Shown here: one piece after another, positions 45,706 to 55,356 of the stretch
Position numbering within the stretch: position 1 is the first letter of the stretch
How the letters are laid out: the number at the start of each line of letters is the position of its first letter
Source of the DNA: Rhizobium sp. Root274
GTDB taxonomy: Bacteria > Pseudomonadota > Alphaproteobacteria > Rhizobiales > Rhizobiaceae
Assembly (NCBI RefSeq): GCF_001429245.1
Contig: NZ_LMJE01000001.1
Location: forward strand, 1,483,564-1,547,563
DNA: 64,000 nt
Reading direction: 5' to 3'
Program-made: the position numbers and the translations under genes
Notes under the pieces: generated by a model
Seen by the model: the letters and a program-made list of their open reading frames with translations, nothing else
The model's database searches: none
Told to the model about the DNA's origin: nothing

Positions 45706-46020
45706 ATGGCGCGTCCGGTCGTCTGGTCGGTCGATGCCTATCGGGACACGCTGGCCATCCTCCGGCACATCGCAGAAGACGATCCAGACACCGCCGAACG
45801 TATCGTGGACATCATCGAAGATGCAGGCCACCGCCTCGGTGAGAGGTCAACCGGCAGACCCGGTCGCGTCGCGGGCACATTCGAAAAATCTCTCGCCCCG
45901 TTGCCCTGGATCCTTTGTTATTCAATCCAAACCGACGCGGACCATGAAAGCGTGCTGATCCTGCGCGTGATCCATACGGCCCGCAACTGGCCAGGCGGCA
46001 CCTGGCCCGAGTCGGATTGA
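45706..46020 (+). CDS. ParE/RelE-superfamily toxin
   Basis: 104 residues. The RelE-fold sequence WSVDAYRDTLAILRHIAEDD, then the C-terminal strand SVLILRVIHTARNWP, matches ParE-type toxins that act on gyrase, or RelE-type RNases. Only two bases separate it from the antitoxin gene. It ends 12 bases before the convergent sigma factor gene. Confidence 0.85.
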   Translation: MARPVVWSVDAYRDTLAILRHIAEDDPDTAERIVDIIEDAGHRLGERSTGRPGRVAGTFEKSLAPLPWILCYSIQTDADHESVLILRVIHTARNWPGGTWPESD

Positions 46021-46032
46021 TCTGCCCGCTGC

Positions 46033-47277
46033 TCACCCCGACACCGCCGCCCGCCTGCCCTCCAGAAACCGTCGCTCGGCCTCCCCCGGACCGAGCGCGA
46101 GTGCGCGGTCATAGGCGGCGACGGCTTCCGGCAATCGTCTGAGCCGCGCCAGCAGATCCGCACGGGCAGCGTGGAAGGGTAGAAAGTCGTGGAGCGCCTC
46201 GACATCGAGCCGATCGAGTTCGGCCAGTGCCTGCGTCGCACCCGTCACTTCCGCCATTGCCACCGCCCGGTTGATCCGGATCACAGCATCGTCGCGCAGT
46301 TCGATCAGGATGTCATAGGCCGCCAGCACCGCCTTCCACGGCGGCGGGTCAGCGAGGCTCTTCCTGCCGCACCACAGCGCATGGATCATCATCTGCAGAA
46401 TGCGCGGCCCGGGGCCTGAAATCCCGAGTGCCCGCCCGCAGTAGCGCCGGGCCTCCTCGATCAGCGGCTTCGACCACAGCGCCGGATCCTGCTCGGCGAG
46501 CGGCACCATGATGCCGTTCCCGTCCATCCGGGCCGGCCGCCGCGCTTCGGCAAAGTGGATGGTGGCGGCGAGCGCCAGCACTTCCGCCTCCCTAGGCAGC
46601 ATCTCCGCCAGCAGCGCCGTCACCTCAAGCATCTCGCGGGCGAAACCCGCATGGCGGCCGGTGCCCGCCGCATCCTCATGCGCCTTGGCATAGGCCACTT
46701 CCAGCGTCGAGAGAACGGCTGCCAACCGCTCGGCCCAATGTTCCGGCCCCGGCACCTTGAAGCTCACGCCGGCTTCCGCAATCTTGCGCTTGGCGCGCAC
46801 CAGCCGCTGCGCCAGCGTCGTCTCCGACACCAGAAAGGCCCGCGCCACCTCCTCCGTCGACAGGCCGCAGATCATTTTCAGCGTCAGTGCCGCCCGGCTG
46901 TCGGCGCCGACGGCCGGGTGGCAGCAGACGAAGATCAGTTTCAGCCGTTCATCCGGAATGACGGCATCGTCGCTGGCGAGCCTGTCTTCGGCTGTCGGTT
47001 CCGGTTCGGGTTCATCAGGACGGTTCTCGGCTCTGGTGCGCCTTCGTCTCAGGATGTCGAGGGCGCAGCGTTCGGCCACCCGGTAAAGCCAGGCGGCCGG
47101 ATCGCGCGGCAGGTCTGGCACCTCTTTCTGCCCGCCACCCCAGGCCTTCACCGCTTTCAGGCAGCTTTCGGCAAAGGCTTCTTCGGCAAGGTCGAGGTCG
47201 CGGTAACGGGCGGCGAGGGCCGCACGAATGCGTCCGCCCGCAGCCCGAAACGTCTCATCAAGAACTCCGCCCCTCAT
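46033..47277 (-). CDS. ECF42-type sigma factor with C-terminal TPR-like extension
   Basis: 414 residues. The N-terminal 180 residues contain sigma region 2 (RDPAAWLYRVAERCALDILRR-like, here DPAAWLYRVAERCALDILRR) and region 4 (CGLSTEEVARAFLVSETTLAQRLVRAK). The remainder is an all-helical extension with TPR-like repeats (AVAAYDRALALGPGEAERRF). This size and layout define ECF42 factors, which are encoded next to DGPF/YCII proteins rather than an anti-sigma factor, exactly as here (four-base gap). The stimulus is unknown. Confidence 0.9.
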   Translation of the reverse strand: MRGGVLDETFRAAGGRIRAALAARYRDLDLAEEAFAESCLKAVKAWGGGQKEVPDLPRDPAAWLYRVAERCALDILRRRRTRAENRPDEPEPEPTAEDRLASDDAVIPDERLKLIFVCCHPAVGADSRAALTLKMICGLSTEEVARAFLVSETTLAQRLVRAKRKIAEAGVSFKVPGPEHWAERLAAVLSTLEVAYAKAHEDAAGTGRHAGFAREMLEVTALLAEMLPREAEVLALAATIHFAEARRPARMDGNGIMVPLAEQDPALWSKPLIEEARRYCGRALGISGPGPRILQMMIHALWCGRKSLADPPPWKAVLAAYDILIELRDDAVIRINRAVAMAEVTGATQALAELDRLDVEALHDFLPFHAARADLLARLRRLPEAVAAYDRALALGPGEAERRFLEGRRAAVSG

Positions 47278-47281
47278 CACC

Positions 47282-47653
47282 TCAGCGTTTTGCCACCATG
47301 CCCGGCGGCATCGGCAGCACGGGCCGTACCTCGATGGCCCCGTCCTTGGCCAACGGCACCTGTCTGGCAATGGCGATCGCTGCGTCGAGGTCGTCTGCCT
47401 CGATGACGTAATAGCCACCCAGCTGTTCCCGAGTTTCGGCAAAGGGGCCGTCATGGATGGTCTGCTTGCCACCTGCCGTGCGCACGGTTGTGGCAAAGGC
47501 CGAACCCTTCAGACCTGCTCCTCCCACGCGCTTGTCGCCGATCTCGGCGACGAAGGCAAAATGGCGCGGCCCGAGATCCGCCATGATCGGCCCCATCTTG
47601 TCCGGACCGCCGAAGATTTCCTCGTTTTCATAGATCAGCAGCATGTATTGCAT
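47282..47653 (-). CDS. YCII/DGPF family protein
   Basis: 123 residues with the YCII ferredoxin-like fold: [11 protein letters not shown] at the start and the hallmark [20 protein letters not shown] strong GGAGGGG precedes the ATG. It lies four bases before an ECF42 sigma factor gene and is the usual partner gene of that sigma class. The protein is expected to be cytoplasmic; its relation to sigma activity is not established from sequence. Confidence 0.9.
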   Translation of the reverse strand: MQYMLLIYENEEIFGGPDKMGPIMADLGPRHFAFVAEIGDKRVGGAGLKGSAFATTVRTAGGKQTIHDGPFAETREQLGGYYVIEADDLDAAIAIARQVPLAKDGAIEVRPVLPMPPGMVAKR

Positions 47654-47910
47654 CGTCGTCGCCCCTCCTTCGGGCCCTGCGGCACCACCCGTCGGCACCG
47701 TCGATGAAGAGACGCGGCAGTCGACGCGGATTCGACAGAGCTTTGAAAAATTTCCAGCCCGCACACTATCGGCGAGTGCGACGCCCGTGGCAACGTCCAA
47801 GCCTGGCGGTAAAGCGAGCGGCCCCCCAGACCCCAAAACCGCCGCGAGGGCCTGAAAAACCCGATCTTTCCGCTTTGCGAGAACTGGGCCCGCTGCTATA
47901 TGCGCGAACC

Positions 47911-49731
<1,821 letters not shown>

Positions 49732-49794
49732 GCTTCTCAAGCAGCGCCATCTGCCGCATAATCCAGACTCTCGAGAGAGGGCTGGAGCACGTGC

Positions 49795-50031
49795 ATGGCA
49801 CAGACATCGCGCAAGCAGGGCAATGGCAGCATCGCCGTCGACGAACGGCTGCTGCAGGAAGCCCGCGACCTGAAGCTCGACCTGTCGCGGGCCGCGACTG
49901 ACGGCATCGCGCGCGCCGTGAAGGCGGAGAAGGAACGGCTGTGGAAGATCGAGAATGCCGAGGCGATGAAGGCGTCCAATGACTATGTCGAGAAGCACGG
50001 GCTGCCGCTTGCCAAATACCGGATGTTCTGA
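49795..50031 (+). CDS. CcdA-type antitoxin, orphan copy
   Basis: 78 residues. The C-terminal half (ARAVKAEKERLWKIENAEAM, then NDYVEKHGLPLAKYRMF) matches CcdA antitoxins and the second copy at 51395. A CcdB toxin gene should follow, but none does: after the stop the reading continues only four codons (MEPA) before another stop, and the sequence turns AT-rich. It therefore looks like an antitoxin that has lost its toxin, able perhaps to neutralise or regulate the complete pair 1.5 kb away. Confidence 0.82.
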   Translation: MAQTSRKQGNGSIAVDERLLQEARDLKLDLSRAATDGIARAVKAEKERLWKIENAEAMKASNDYVEKHGLPLAKYRMF

Positions 50032-50141
50032 TGGAACCTGCCTAAGTCTCTGCATTGGACTCTGAACTAGAAACAAATACCCAACATTATTGAATAGCAT
50101 AACTGAGCAATCTACGTTTGGACAAAATCGACGGAGTTCTC

Positions 50142-50510
50142 ATGCACAAATTCAGAATACTCAAAACCGAAAAGGGCGAATTCCGCGTCCAGTTCGTCTA
50201 CAACTCTGAGATTATGGTCTGGTCGGAAAACTACACTTCCAAAGCCAGTGCTAAGAATCTCGTGGAGTCGCTGAAGAAAAACGCACCGAGTGCACCAGTG
50301 ATAGATCTCACAAACGAGGAGACCGGCAGCGGCTACCGTTTCGAAATTGATCAGGCAAAGAACGGCGAAACTTTCTTGCGCTTCCGCGCCGTCAATGGCG
50401 AAATCATGGTTCGTTCGGAAACCTACAAATCGAAAGCAAGCGCCAAAAATTGCGCAGAGTCGATCCGGCGAAGCGTGGCTAATGCCCCTTTACTAGATCA
50501 GGCACTTTGA
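50142..50510 (+). CDS. YegP-like protein (DUF1508 repeats), first copy
   Basis: 122 residues built of two DUF1508 repeats: KFRILKTEKGEFRVQFVYN through NLVESLKKNA, and YRFEIDQAKNGETFLRFR through NCAESIRR. Cytoplasmic, function unknown; members are small abundant proteins in many bacteria. It is about 85 percent identical by eye to the protein at 52010-52375, but with many synonymous differences and lower GC, so the pair did not arise by a recent duplication. It stands between an orphan CcdA gene and the AT-rich membrane protein gene. Confidence 0.85.
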   Translation: MHKFRILKTEKGEFRVQFVYNSEIMVWSENYTSKASAKNLVESLKKNAPSAPVIDLTNEETGSGYRFEIDQAKNGETFLRFRAVNGEIMVRSETYKSKASAKNCAESIRRSVANAPLLDQAL

Positions 50511-50553
50511 ATAGCTTGCAAGCTATGATTTTGAACAAACAGGTTGCGCACGC

Positions 50554-51366
50554 ATGGAGATGAAAGTCAGCCATGTTAAAAATCCTCTTTTAATCATAGC
50601 TATTTTTGCCGGGATTGCTGAGGTCTCGGGTACGGTCGTGCTGCCTCTTGTCGAACCTACTACGCAGACCGTGTTTGTCTGGTTCTTGATGACTTTTCCC
50701 TTCTTCCTTGTGTCTCTGTTTTTTCTTGTTTTGGTCTTCAAACATCACGTTCTTTACGCTCCGTCGGACTACAAGAACGAAGATAACTTTATGGATCACT
50801 CTCGTCCCGCTAAGGCAAAAGACGTGCACGATAAACGTGTGCAAGAAATTCTGCAAGCACAAGAACATTTCGCAAATGATGAAAGTCCAGCAAACCCTGA
50901 ATGGGTAGATAAAAATTATGATTCAGCGCAAAAATCGAACTATATCTCCGCACAACAGTATCAGATCGTTGAATCTTGGGCATTAGAAAAATTCCAACAA
51001 GATCTTGATATTACAATATCGAAAAACGTTCGTGTTTCCGGAAACTCCGATTATATTTTTGATGGCATCGGATGGACAAATAAGAATTTATATGTATTCG
51101 AGATTAAACTTGTGCAAAAAAATACACGAGATGAAATCGTCGAAACCTGGTCGTCAGAACTTTCGCAAGCAATCTCTCAATTTAAAAACTCTGACCGAGG
51201 GGTTAAGCTGCATGTGGCTTTCGTAAGCCTAGATCCGAACCTTTCAGAAAGAAGACAGGACGAAATTCTTCGTTTGTTTAAAAGCTATTTAGGCGGAGTC
51301 GATCTAACTGTCACTTTTTTCAGCATTTCGGACTTTGTACTGGAGACCGGTATTCAGCTACAATAG
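50554..51366 (+). CDS. Two-helix membrane protein with PD-(D/E)XK nuclease-like domain
   Basis: 270 residues from a gene whose GC (roughly 40 percent) is far below that of its neighbours, a sign of transfer. Two helices (about 10-33 and 39-63) anchor it in the inner membrane. A charged linker (70-130) leads to a C-terminal cytoplasmic domain with strand-helix pattern and Asp170, Glu183 and Lys185 arranged as D-x12-E-x-K (IFDGIGW, VFEIKL), the PD-(D/E)XK arrangement of restriction-like nucleases. I do not recognise the full protein. It lies inside a duplicated CcdA/YegP context and could be a membrane-anchored nuclease with a defence role; this is inference. Confidence 0.72.
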   Translation: MEMKVSHVKNPLLIIAIFAGIAEVSGTVVLPLVEPTTQTVFVWFLMTFPFFLVSLFFLVLVFKHHVLYAPSDYKNEDNFMDHSRPAKAKDVHDKRVQEILQAQEHFANDESPANPEWVDKNYDSAQKSNYISAQQYQIVESWALEKFQQDLDITISKNVRVSGNSDYIFDGIGWTNKNLYVFEIKLVQKNTRDEIVETWSSELSQAISQFKNSDRGVKLHVAFVSLDPNLSERRQDEILRLFKSYLGGVDLTVTFFSISDFVLETGIQLQ

Positions 51367-51394
51367 GAATTCCTTCACTTGCCGAGTTTCAACG

Positions 51395-51625
51395 ATGTCG
51401 ATCGAAGCCCGCAAAGCCAATGACCTGACCGTCAGTAAAGCCCTCGTCACCGAGGCCGAAGCCCTCAGCCTCGACATCACGGGCGCCGCCGAACAGGGCA
51501 TTGCCCGCGCCATCAAGGCCGAAAAGGAACGGCGCTGGAAGATCGAGAATGCCGAGGCGATCAAGGCCGACAATGACTATGTCGCCAAACATGGCCTACC
51601 ATTTGCCAAATATCGGATGTTTTGA
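51395..51625 (+). CDS. ccdA: CcdA-type antitoxin
   Basis: 76 residues. N-terminal ribbon-helix-helix region (KANDLTVSKALVTEAEALS) and the CcdB-binding C-terminal half ARAIKAEKERRWKIENAEAI ... HGLPFAKYRMF. It is two bases before the CcdB gene, the canonical order. Its C-terminal half is nearly the same as that of the orphan antitoxin at 49795, so cross-neutralisation is possible. The upstream AT-rich gene ends 28 bases before. Confidence 0.88.
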   Translation: MSIEARKANDLTVSKALVTEAEALSLDITGAAEQGIARAIKAEKERRWKIENAEAIKADNDYVAKHGLPFAKYRMF

Positions 51626-51627
51626 CG

Positions 51628-51927
51628 ATGGCGCGATTTCGGGTCCATCGCCTGAAATCGGAAGACCAAATGGTCGTGGATCTACGATCCGACTTCCTGC
51701 ATGACCTGCCGACACGGGTCGCCGCCCCGCTGCAGCCGATCGAAACGGTCTCCTGGGTCATCGCGCGCCTGACACCTCGCTTCGAGGTTGGCGGAAAGAA
51801 CTATGTCATGGCAACCCACCGTCTCGCGGCTCTTCCCCTGTCTGAGATCGGCCCCTCCATCGCCGATCTCTCCACGCGCGCCGACGAGATCACCGCCGCC
51901 ACCGACTTCCTCTTCCAGGGCTTTTAA
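51628..51927 (+). CDS. ccdB: CcdB-type toxin
   Basis: 99 residues with the CcdB beta-barrel pattern: MARFRVHRLKSEDQMVVDLR, LPTRVAAPLQPIE, LTPRFEVGGKNYVMATHRLA, ending TDFLFQGF. CcdB poisons DNA gyrase. ATG 51628 follows the antitoxin stop by two bases. The Trp-Gly-Phe/Ile gyrase-binding end of plasmid F CcdB is replaced by LFQGF, as in many chromosomal copies, so activity needs testing. Confidence 0.85.
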   Translation: MARFRVHRLKSEDQMVVDLRSDFLHDLPTRVAAPLQPIETVSWVIARLTPRFEVGGKNYVMATHRLAALPLSEIGPSIADLSTRADEITAATDFLFQGF

Positions 51928-52009
51928 CCGCGACTTGCCCGCCCGCGCCCATCGCGCTAGCATTCGCATGCAATCATAAGCCGATGAACGGATGAAGGGG
52001 GAGACGGGC

Positions 52010-52375
52010 ATGCACAAGTTCAAGATCCTGAAGACCGAAAAGGGCGAGTTCCGCGTCCAGTTCGTCTACAATGCCGAAATCATGGTCTGGTCGGAAAACT
52101 ACGCGTCGAAGGCGAGCGCGAAGAACTGCGTCGAGTCGCTGAAAAAGAACGCGCCTGCGGCCCCCGTCATCGACCTCACCAAGCAGGAAACCGGCAGCGG
52201 CTACCGCTTCGAGATCGATGAAGCCAAGAACGGCGAAACCTTCGTCCGCTTCCGCGCCGCCAATGGCGAGATCATGGTGCGCTCGGAAACGTATAAGTCG
52301 AAGTCCAGCGCCAAGAACTGCATCGAGTCGATCCAGAAGCGCGCGGCGGAGGCTGTTGTCGACGAGGTGGAGTGA
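52010..52375 (+). CDS. YegP-like protein (DUF1508 repeats), second copy
   Basis: 121 residues with two DUF1508 repeats, closely resembling the product of 50142-50510 (KFKILKTEKGEFRVQFVYN, then YRFEIDEAKNGETFVRFR). GC and codon use are typical for the genome, unlike the first copy. A GGGGGAGA ribosome site lies eight bases upstream. It follows the ccdAB pair, mirroring the order CcdA-YegP of the first copy. Confidence 0.87.
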   Translation: MHKFKILKTEKGEFRVQFVYNAEIMVWSENYASKASAKNCVESLKKNAPAAPVIDLTKQETGSGYRFEIDEAKNGETFVRFRAANGEIMVRSETYKSKSSAKNCIESIQKRAAEAVVDEVE

Positions 52376-52389
52376 GATTCGGCGGGTGT

Positions 52390-52550
52390 GTCCTACCTCC
52401 CCCTTGCGGGAGACGGCGGAAAATCGAAGGCTTAGGCGAGTGTAAGCCGCCTAACCTTCAGATTTTGCTGGTGAGGGGGCCGGTTCCGCTGGCACCGACA
52501 TCACCAAGTCCCTCTCTTGCGAAATCCGAGGTTTGACCCTGATCAGTTGT
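52390..52550. repeat. Imperfect direct repeat, left copy
   Basis: Begins with a CTCCC/GGGAG hairpin (52397-52412). It shares with 53522-53690 the segments TTAGGCGAG, AAGCCGCCTAA, GTGAGGGGGCCGGTTC and AAATC-GAGGTTT-CCCTGATC in the same order and spacing. This is a family of intergenic repeat common to Rhizobiaceae-like genomes by appearance. Confidence 0.6.
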
Positions 52551-52562
52551 CCCTGAGTGCCC

Positions 52563-52717
52563 GTGTTTGGATCCTCGGGTCAAGCCCGAGGATGACGGAG
52601 GGTGGGGAAGCTGCGGGGTATCCTCCGCAGACGTTGCCATCTTCCGAAGCAGGAGAGGAGGATACTATCCTCTTGGCACAGTCGTCATCCTCGGGCTTGA
52701 CCCGAGGATCCAAACAC
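52563..52717. repeat. Inverted pair of 34-base palindromic (REP-like) units
   Basis: Units at 52563-52596 and 52684-52717 are exact reverse complements. Each contains its own stem ATCCTCGGG-TCAAG-CCCGAGGAT. Two such units in opposite orientation form a BIME-like structure. Confidence 0.8.
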
Positions 52718-52804
52718 AAGCTTGCCAACGGTTGGACGTTAGCTGCTACCGGCGCCGCCCCTGATCGCCGTTGCAACAAGTTGCACCTGAGCGCTTCGCG
52801 CCAC

Positions 52805-52825
52805 CTTCTCCCCGATGGGGAGAAG
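52805..52825. repeat. Hairpin of the CTTCTCCCC/GGGGAGAAG family
   Basis: A 9-bp perfect stem with a 3-base loop (GAT). Related hairpins occur at 53526-53546 and 53698-53719, pointing to a dispersed stem-loop family. Confidence 0.7.
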
Positions 52826-53251
52826 AGAAAACGCTCCTAAAACCCCTCAATTCCGATAGCCGCAGGGGGATGAACTCCAGCGATTATTCAACTGAATCAA
52901 ACCCCGACACATTTTTTCATCCCCGCCCATTTTTCCTCTCGTAGACTCTGGGCTGTTCCGCCCTCGGATACACCTGACGATGCGATGTCAGGCGAGGCGG
53001 GGCCGGCGCCGGGGAGTAGCACTGTCGCAGGTGCAAGACCCCGGCCCGCTGCAACGGTCTCCCTCCGGACGTGGGGCTGGAACGAGGGGCTGGCGGTCGG
53101 ATGCCGCCAAACCTGGATACCCCGATCGGAAGGACGTGCCTCAGAGGCACACAGACAAGGCGCCAATGCTGTCGCGAACATCCAGACAGGTGCACCATCC
53201 GGCGGGAACCTCCCGGGCCACCGGCCAGGCTGAAGCGTCACTCTCGTGGTG

Positions 53252-53467
53252 ATGTCGAAGCCGGACCCGCGCCCGGTCAATCCTGGAACGCAAGTTCCAA
53301 GGACCGTCGCCGCCTTGCCAGAGGGACGCATGCAGCGGGACAAAACGCCGAACGAGGCGCCGGAAGGAGCCACATACATTTACTTAGACAGGTTGCTTCT
53401 GGCGCCTCGTCCGAGACAAGCAGACCCGAACCGGAGGGAGTTGATCCCGACCGGCGGCGAAGCTTGA
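53252..53467 (+). CDS. Doubtful 71-aa open frame in the GC-rich core
   Basis: From ATG 53252 a 71-residue frame reads MSKPDPRPVNPGTQ, RMQRDKTPNEAPEGATYIYL and ends ELIPTGGEA. It is Pro- and Arg-rich and matches no family I know. No ribosome site precedes it. A 160-aa frame on the opposite strand (52897-53379) overlaps it; both may be by-products of high GC or of a structured RNA. Kept only as a candidate. Confidence 0.25.
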   Translation: MSKPDPRPVNPGTQVPRTVAALPEGRMQRDKTPNEAPEGATYIYLDRLLLAPRPRQADPNRRELIPTGGEA

Positions 53468-53521
53468 GGTTTTTGACAGTTCAGTTCCGGAAGGGTGGGA
53501 GAGCGGGCCACAAGCGCGGAG

Positions 53522-53690
53522 CCCATCTCCCCCTTGGTGGGGGAGAAAGCGATTTCGATGAATTAGGCGAGCGCAAGCCGCCTAAACATCTGAAATCGCA
53601 AGTGAGGGGGTCGGTTCGTCGTGCCACCATCACCGATCCCCTTACCAACAAAATCTGAGGTTTAGCCCTGATCGCTCTCAAGCCCTCGAT
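53522..53690. repeat. Imperfect direct repeat, right copy
   Basis: The second copy of the element at 52390-52550, here starting with an 8-bp TCTCCCCC/GGGGGAGA hairpin (53526-53546). It is followed by another CCTCTCCC/GGGGAGAGG hairpin at 53698-53719 that may terminate the ASPIC/UnbV message. Confidence 0.6.
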
Positions 53691-53730
53691 TTTGTAACCT
53701 CTCCCACAATGGGGAGAGGGGTCGCCCCCC

Positions 53731-55356
53731 TCACAACCCATCGCCCGGTTTCCACGCTCTTGGCGCCTTGCCCGGCTCAACCACATAGAACCCGTCAGCC
53801 GCAACCTTCTGCCACTCCCCGGTATCACTCTGCGGCCACGTCACACGGACCTCGGTCTCAGCCAACTCCCCAAGGCCGAAATGCCACCAGCCAATCTTGC
53901 CACTGGCATGGCCGCCGCCGATGGTGATCTCTCGGCGCTGGACCACGTCGCCGGTCTTCACCTCGATAAAGGCGCCGATGGCATCCTGGTTCGGCCCGTC
54001 CTGGCGGAGCGCGATCTGGAGAAAGTGCCCGGCGCCTTCGGTTACATTGCGCCAGATCTCGACGGGCGAGCCCTGGTTGACGACCAGCAGATCAATCCGT
54101 CCATCGAGATTGAAGTCGGCAAGCGCACCGCCCCGTCCGGTCGCCACGCTCGCCACGCCGGCCTTGTCGCCCATTTCGGTGAACTTGCCATCGGCGCCCT
54201 GGATAAGCAGGTTGTTCGGGTCCTTTTCGGCGAAATCCGGCATCTTGGCGACGTTGCCCTTGGCGATGAAGAGATCGGCGCGGCCGTCATTGTTGACGTC
54301 CTCGAAATCGGTGTGCCAGGCCGTCGACGGGCGAATTTCACCGCCTGTATAGGGCCTATGGGCGGTCGCGCCCTTGGCGAAGGCAACATCGGCATAAGAC
54401 GGCTTCGGCTTGCCGTCAGCGGGGACTTCGGCCAGCTTCTGCAGCTTGTTGTCGGCCATGCTGGTCAGGAAATATTCCGGGTAGCCGTCGAAATCGAGGT
54501 CGCGGCTGGCGATGCCCATGCCCCAGATGCGCAGATATTTCCAGCCTTCGGCTTGGGTGTAGAGCACCGGTGGCTGGCCTGCCGGCATATGCCACATCTG
54601 CTCCTGTCCGCCCTTGTAATATTCGCGATCGTTGGAGACACGCAGCGACGGCGTGCCGGATCGGTCCCAATCGGTGAACAGGATCGACAGCGGGCAAAAG
54701 GAGGGTTTAAGCGGCAACGGTGGCGCGAAACCCGGTTTGCCGTCGGTTGCGGGGCGTTGCAGCCAGTTGTCGGTGCAGGAGCCCCAGGGCTCGATATCCT
54801 CGAAACGGTCGATATAATTGCCGACGGCAACTGTCGGCCAGGTCGCGCCCTTTTCCCAGGTGGCGGAGAAAGCGGTCGACCAGGCATCACCGCCGTCGAA
54901 TTGCCAGGACTCGTTGGCGCGCCCGAAGCGGCATTCGCCAAGACCCCGCATCACGACGTTTTCGCCGGAACGCAGGAGGACGACATCCTCGACGCCGTCG
55001 CCGTCGATATCGAGTGGATAGGCACCGATGACCTTTTCGAGTTCGAGGCCGGACGGCTTCTCCTCGAATTTCAGCGGACCGCCGGGCGTGCTGCGGTTCA
55101 GATAGAATTTCGCCTTGTCCTCGCCGCCGGCCAAAACGAGATCGGGAAAGCCGTCTTCGTTGCAGTCGAAGCTGCCGGCACCGCCACCGACCATGAATTC
55201 CCAATCGCCGCGATAGGTGCTCGATATCCCGCTTGTGGCAGTCTCGTCGACATAATGCGGCACGAGGGGGCCGTCTGCGGCATTGCCTGGCGAGACGGAG
55301 AGCGGCAGGGCGAGGATCGCCGCTGCGAGACGGATGAGGTGCCGGACGCCGGTCAT
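53731..55356 (-). CDS. Exported FG-GAP/VCBS beta-propeller protein with ASPIC/UnbV domain
   Basis: 541 residues with a signal peptide (about 1-26). Repeated FG-GAP motifs with calcium-loop sequences are visible (DCNEDGFPDLVL, DIDGDGVEDVVLL, DLDFDGYPEYFL, DVNNDGRADLFI, DFNLDGRIDLLV), giving an integrin-alpha-like propeller, and the C-terminus (about 430-510) is the ASPIC/UnbV (CRTAC1) domain. Its start overlaps the stop of the vanadium haloperoxidase gene by ATGA. Propeller-haloperoxidase pairs may form a secreted or periplasmic complex; the partner role is inferred from coupling. Confidence 0.88.
   Translation of the reverse strand: MTGVRHLIRLAAAILALPLSVSPGNAADGPLVPHYVDETATSGISSTYRGDWEFMVGGGAGSFDCNEDGFPDLVLAGGEDKAKFYLNRSTPGGPLKFEEKPSGLELEKVIGAYPLDIDGDGVEDVVLLRSGENVVMRGLGECRFGRANESWQFDGGDAWSTAFSATWEKGATWPTVAVGNYIDRFEDIEPWGSCTDNWLQRPATDGKPGFAPPLPLKPSFCPLSILFTDWDRSGTPSLRVSNDREYYKGGQEQMWHMPAGQPPVLYTQAEGWKYLRIWGMGIASRDLDFDGYPEYFLTSMADNKLQKLAEVPADGKPKPSYADVAFAKGATAHRPYTGGEIRPSTAWHTDFEDVNNDGRADLFIAKGNVAKMPDFAEKDPNNLLIQGADGKFTEMGDKAGVASVATGRGGALADFNLDGRIDLLVVNQGSPVEIWRNVTEGAGHFLQIALRQDGPNQDAIGAFIEVKTGDVVQRREITIGGGHASGKIGWWHFGLGELAETEVRVTWPQSDTGEWQKVAADGFYVVEPGKAPRAWKPGDGL

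Larger units (their letters stand above)
52376..53730. other. Stem-loop-rich region of 1.35 kb without recognised genes
   Basis: No recognised gene is found. The edges (52390-52550 and 53522-53690) are imperfect direct repeats of each other. Between them lie an inverted pair of 34-base REP-like units, several hairpins of the CTCCCC/GGGGAG type and a GC-rich core (about 52920-53470) with open frames on both strands but no recognised family. Repeats are listed separately. One possible short gene is at 53252-53467. Confidence 0.6.

Noticed and set aside
52980..53100. Possible yybP-ykoY (manganese) riboswitch: GGGGAGTAG followed by GCAAGACC
   Set aside because: The two motifs are only a dozen bases apart, the long middle part is missing, and no manganese exporter or TerC-like gene follows on this strand.
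52897..53379. 160-codon minus-strand frame as a gene
   Set aside because: No family match, no ribosome site, and a composition typical of chance frames in GC-rich DNA.
52920..53480. tmRNA, RNase P RNA, SRP RNA or cobalamin riboswitch
   Set aside because: The characteristic conserved strings of these RNAs are not found on either strand.
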